Shown here piece by piece: positions 9,762 through 11,666 of a DNA stretch of 11,666 bases. The position numbers and the translations under genes are program-made. This stretch comes from Actinomycetes bacterium (lineage in GTDB: Bacteria; Actinomycetota; Actinomycetes; S36-B12; UBA10799), in assembly GCA_029779995.1 (NCBI GenBank), contig JAKOZM010000037.1:1-11666 (forward strand). Direction: 5' to 3'. Below the pieces are notes generated by a model. It had not been told where the DNA came from. It saw only the letters and a program-made list of their open reading frames with translations, and ran no database searches. Numbering within the stretch: position 1 is the stretch's first letter; each line of letters begins with the position of its first letter.

Positions 9762-11021
9762 GTGGCATTGGTCGTGCAGAAGTACGGAGGGTCCTCTGTC
9801 GCCGACGCCGCGAGTATCAAGCGGGTCGCGCAGCGGATCGTCGACGCCCAGCGTGCCGGCAACCAGGTGACCGTCGTCGTGTCTGCCATGGGCGACACCA
9901 CCGACGAACTCCTCGATCTCGCCCAGCAGGTCAGCCCGGACCCGCCCGCCCGCGAGCTCGACATGCTGCTGACCGCCGGCGAGCGGATGTCCATGGCGGT
10001 GCTGGCGATGGCCATCTCCGACCTCGGAGCGGAGGCGCGCTCCTATACCGGCAGTCAGGCCGGTCTGATCACCGACCGCTACCACGGGCAAGCCCGGATC
10101 ATCGATGTCACACCGGGCCGGATCCAGGCCGCTCTGGACGAGGGTGCGATCCCGATCGTCGCCGGTTTCCAGGGCGTGGCCCAGGACACGAAAGACATCA
10201 CCACCCTGGGCCGGGGCGGTTCGGACACCACTGCGGTCGCTCTGGCCGCGGCCCTGGACGCCGACATCTGCGAGATCTACACCGACGTGGATGGGGTCTT
10301 CAGCGCGGATCCCCGCATCGTGCCCGCGGCGCGGCAGGTGCCGTTCATCACCTACGAGGAGATGCTCGAACTCGCCGCCCACGGTGCGAAGGTTCTGCAT
10401 CTGCGCTGCGTGGAGTACGCCCGCCGCTTCAACGTCCCGTTGCGGGTGCGGTCCAGTTTCACCGACAAGCCGGGCACGCTGATTGTTCACGACCTTGAGG
10501 AGAGCACGATGGAGCAGCCGATCATCTCGGGTGTGAGCCAGGACTTGTCCGAAGCCAAGATCACCGTCACCAACGTCCCGGACCGGCCCGGCATGGCAGC
10601 GCTGGTGTTCGAGACGTTGGCCGCGATCGGGGTGAACCTCGACATGATTGTGCAGAACGTCTCCGCCGATGGGATCACAGACATCACGTTCACGCTGCCG
10701 ACTGCGGATGCCGAGAAGGCCACGGAGGCATTGCAGCTGCGAGGAGACGAGATCGGTTTCGGCGCGCTGTACACCGACCTGGAGATCGCCAAGGTTTCGT
10801 TGGTGGGCGCCGGTATGCGCTCGCACCCAGGCGTCTCGGCGACCTTTTTCCGGACGCTGGCGGAAGCCGGGGTGAACGTGGAGATGATCTCGACGTCGGA
10901 GATCCGCATTTCGGTGGTGACCCGCAAGGACTCAGCGGCGGCTGCTGTGAAGGCGCTGCACACGGCCTTCGGCCTGGACGCTGAGGGCGAGGCTGTCGTC
11001 TACGCCGGGACCGGCCGGTAG
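9762..11021 (+). CDS. lysC: Aspartokinase, alpha subunit
   Basis: Phosphorylates aspartate, the first step towards lysine, threonine, methionine, isoleucine and diaminopimelate. The 419 residues match the Corynebacterium/Bacillus alpha-beta type (about 410-421). The kinase domain carries VQKYGGSSV (5-13), [21 protein letters not shown] (74-84), [12 protein letters not shown] (94-105) and [17 protein letters not shown]. Two C-terminal ACT domains begin near [17 protein letters not shown] (267-283) and [16 protein letters not shown] (345-360), and the protein ends [10 protein letters not shown] as in corynebacteria. The QNVSADG and TDITFT segments keep the Ser and Thr residues near which feedback-resistant substitutions occur in C. 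glutamicum, so lysine/threonine inhibition is likely intact. The GTG start has AAAGGAG seven bases upstream. In many actinomycetes asd follows lysC; here a convergent non-coding spacer follows, so asd must lie elsewhere. Confidence 0.97.
   Translation: MALVVQKYGGSSVADAASIKRVAQRIVDAQRAGNQVTVVVSAMGDTTDELLDLAQQVSPDPPARELDMLLTAGERMSMAVLAMAISDLGAEARSYTGSQAGLITDRYHGQARIIDVTPGRIQAALDEGAIPIVAGFQGVAQDTKDITTLGRGGSDTTAVALAAALDADICEIYTDVDGVFSADPRIVPAARQVPFITYEEMLELAAHGAKVLHLRCVEYARRFNVPLRVRSSFTDKPGTLIVHDLEESTMEQPIISGVSQDLSEAKITVTNVPDRPGMAALVFETLAAIGVNLDMIVQNVSADGITDITFTLPTADAEKATEALQLRGDEIGFGALYTDLEIAKVSLVGAGMRSHPGVSATFFRTLAEAGVNVEMISTSEIRISVVTRKDSAAAAVKALHTAFGLDAEGEAVVYAGTGR
10509..11021 (+). CDS. lysC: Aspartokinase beta subunit from an internal in-frame start
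   Basis: Inside lysC, GAGGAG (10497-10502) lies exactly six bases before an in-frame ATG, codon 250 of the alpha chain. The product would be 170 residues, containing the two ACT domains and the shared C-terminus. In Corynebacterium and Bacillus the same gene makes a beta subunit of about 160-172 residues from an internal start, and alpha2beta2 enzymes bind the feedback amino acids at the alpha/beta interface. The position, length and ribosome site agree, but expression here is inferred. Confidence 0.75.
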   Translation: MEQPIISGVSQDLSEAKITVTNVPDRPGMAALVFETLAAIGVNLDMIVQNVSADGITDITFTLPTADAEKATEALQLRGDEIGFGALYTDLEIAKVSLVGAGMRSHPGVSATFFRTLAEAGVNVEMISTSEIRISVVTRKDSAAAAVKALHTAFGLDAEGEAVVYAGTGR

Positions 11022-11032
11022 GCACACCGGCC
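11013..11032 (+). terminator. Hairpin over the lysC stop codon, possible weak terminator
   Basis: GGCCGGT and ACCGGCC form a perfect seven-base stem around a six-base loop that includes part of the TAG stop. No U-run follows, so intrinsic termination would be weak. The larger hairpins of the downstream repeats are alternative termination sites. Confidence 0.35.
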
Positions 11033-11057
11033 TATCCCTTGAGGTCCCGTGGAGTGG

Positions 11058-11192
11058 CCACATCTGGTTGAGGAATTCATTCGGGAGCTCATTCCCAACC
11101 AGCGACGCGCCGGCAACAGGACATTCCCGACACAGATCGCGGCGTGTCTGCCCACATCTGGTTGATCTTGGTCCGGCGCCAACCAGATGTGG
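11058..11192. repeat. 135-bp structured palindromic repeat, copy A
   Basis: Bounded by 13-bp inverted repeats (CCACATCTGGTTG at 11058-11070; its complement at 11180-11192). Three nested or serial stems are visible. Stem 1 is CTGGTTG(A)GGAAT/ATTCCCAACCAG (11064-11102). Stem 2 is GACGCGCC/GGCGTGTC (11104-11111 with 11141-11148, one G-U). Stem 3 is a perfect 13-bp stem (11152-11164 with 11180-11192) with a 15-base loop. The left-end sequence also recurs as the left arm of stem 3. It aligns to copy B without gaps. Confidence 0.88.
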
Positions 11193-11343
11193 AGGCGAAC
11201 CCGTCGAAGCCGGTGACGGACATCCCAGGCCCCCGATCCTTTGGCGCGGGCTCAGCCGCTGGCATACTTGCGGCTCGTCCTCAGTAAGAGACTTTGCGGT
11301 TGCATGCCGCGGGAATCGCCCAAATGGCTCATCTCCCGGATCG

Positions 11344-11488
11344 CATCTACACATCTGGTTGAGAAACGTCAGGTCGTGGCCATTCTCAACCAGTGACACG
11401 CTGCCGTATGGACATATGGGACACGTTTCGCGGCGTGTCTCTACACATCTGGTTGATCTTGTTGGGGCGCCAACCAGATGTGTAGATG
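11344..11488. repeat. Structured palindromic repeat, copy B
   Basis: Carries the 135-bp unit (11349-11483) with longer ends: the outer inverted repeat is 18 bp and perfect (11344-11361 against 11471-11488). Stem 1 is CTGGTTGAGAA/TTCTCAACCAG (11355-11393). Stem 2 is GACACGCT/GGCGTGTC (11395-11402 with 11432-11439). Stem 3 is a perfect 16-bp stem (11440-11455 with 11471-11486) and again a 15-base loop. By hand count about 98 of 135 positions match copy A, and differences concentrate in loops or preserve pairing. The last stem ends 36 bp from the MoaD-like stop and could terminate transcription from both sides. Confidence 0.88.
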
Positions 11489-11521
11489 AGCCGTCGACCA
11501 CCGCCACCGTGGACCGCAGGC

Positions 11522-11665
11522 TCAGCCGCCGGCGAAGGGTGGCAGAACATCCACCACCGCGCCGTCGGGCACCTCGTCGTCGGGACCGAGCCGCAGCCCG
11601 TCCGACACCACCGAACAGACCTCAAGCACCGTCGCGAAACGTGGTCCCACCTCGCGCAACTGCGG
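11522..11665 (-). CDS. MoaD/ThiS-family sulfur-carrier protein, C-terminal 47 residues (gene cut by window edge)
   Basis: The visible part reads RFATVLEVCSVVSDGLRL, then a PDDEVPDGAVVDVLPPFAGG end followed by TGA. The V-D-V-L-P-P-F-A-G-G ending is characteristic of MoaD, the small subunit of molybdopterin synthase, whose terminal glycine becomes a thiocarboxylate that supplies sulfur to the cofactor. ThiS and other beta-grasp carriers also end in Gly-Gly, but LPPFAGG favours the MoaD type. The start is outside the window. It converges on lysC across the repeat-bearing spacer. A role in tungsten or molybdenum cofactor synthesis is inferred, and a stand-alone MoaD-like carrier is possible. Confidence 0.8.
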   Translation of the reverse strand, partial: PQLREVGPRFATVLEVCSVVSDGLRLGPDDEVPDGAVVDVLPPFAGG

Positions 11666-11666
11666 C

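Larger units (their letters stand above)
11022..11521. other. Convergent non-coding spacer between lysC and the MoaD-like gene
   Basis: About 500 bp without a supportable gene. It holds two copies of a structured repeat (11058-11192 and 11344-11488). The 150 bp between them and the 33 bp after the second copy show no recognisable gene or RNA. A minus-strand open frame of 191 codons crosses both repeats, but it follows their hairpin structure, overlaps the lysC end, and has no start site or recognisable domain. Confidence 0.7.

Noticed and set aside
11249..11263. A 15-bp stretch nearly identical (14 of 15) to the moaD stop region at 11519-11533, as evidence of a decayed second moaD
   Set aside because: Translation upstream of it in the same frame shows no MoaD similarity, and the match is short in GC-rich DNA.
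11058..11488. CRISPR array
   Set aside because: Only two large units of 135 bp with internal hairpins and a 156-bp gap; no short regular repeat-spacer pattern and no cas genes.

Overview
The window is high-GC, gene-dense DNA with actinomycete signatures. These include a GuaB1-type CBS-domain GMP reductase paralogue, an aspartokinase with an internal beta-subunit start, a long-form adenosylhomocysteinase, and repeated TANNNT boxes placed six bases before start codons, as in leaderless actinobacterial mRNAs. I assign it to Actinomycetota and no lower rank.

Layout. Bases 1-1032 (minus) hold most of a GT4 glycosyltransferase that runs off the left edge. It diverges from a CDP-glycerol glycerophosphotransferase-like gene (1057-2082), so this end concerns the cell envelope. 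A two-gene plus-strand unit follows: an NTF2/SnoaL-like protein (2106-2489), then a DDAH-type amidinohydrolase (2486-3229) that overlaps it by GTGA. A minus-strand SAM methyltransferase resembling the METTL7/TMT1 family (3232-3855) diverges from guaB1 (3896-5320). Next come a minus-strand ROK-type regulator (5371-6438) and a divergent conserved protein of unknown function (6478-6867).

The right half is sulfur-amino-acid metabolism. A minus-strand ahcY-metK operon (9523 to 6880) hydrolyses S-adenosylhomocysteine and makes S-adenosylmethionine. It diverges from lysC (9762-11021), the aspartokinase that begins the Lys/Thr/Met/Ile pathway. A 45-bp inverted repeat sits almost exactly in the middle of the shared 238-bp spacer. 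The last 145 bases carry the C-terminus of a MoaD-like protein on the minus strand, ending in Gly-Gly.

Two non-coding features stand out. First, the convergent lysC/moaD spacer (about 500 bp) carries two copies of a 135-bp structured repeat, 291 bp apart. Base changes between copies mostly preserve the stems. Second, six genes have a TANNNT box exactly six bases (eight in one case) before the start codon. At 1039-1048 one 10-bp palindrome supplies such a box to both divergent genes.

All functional calls are by eye from translated motifs. No database search or folding program was run.
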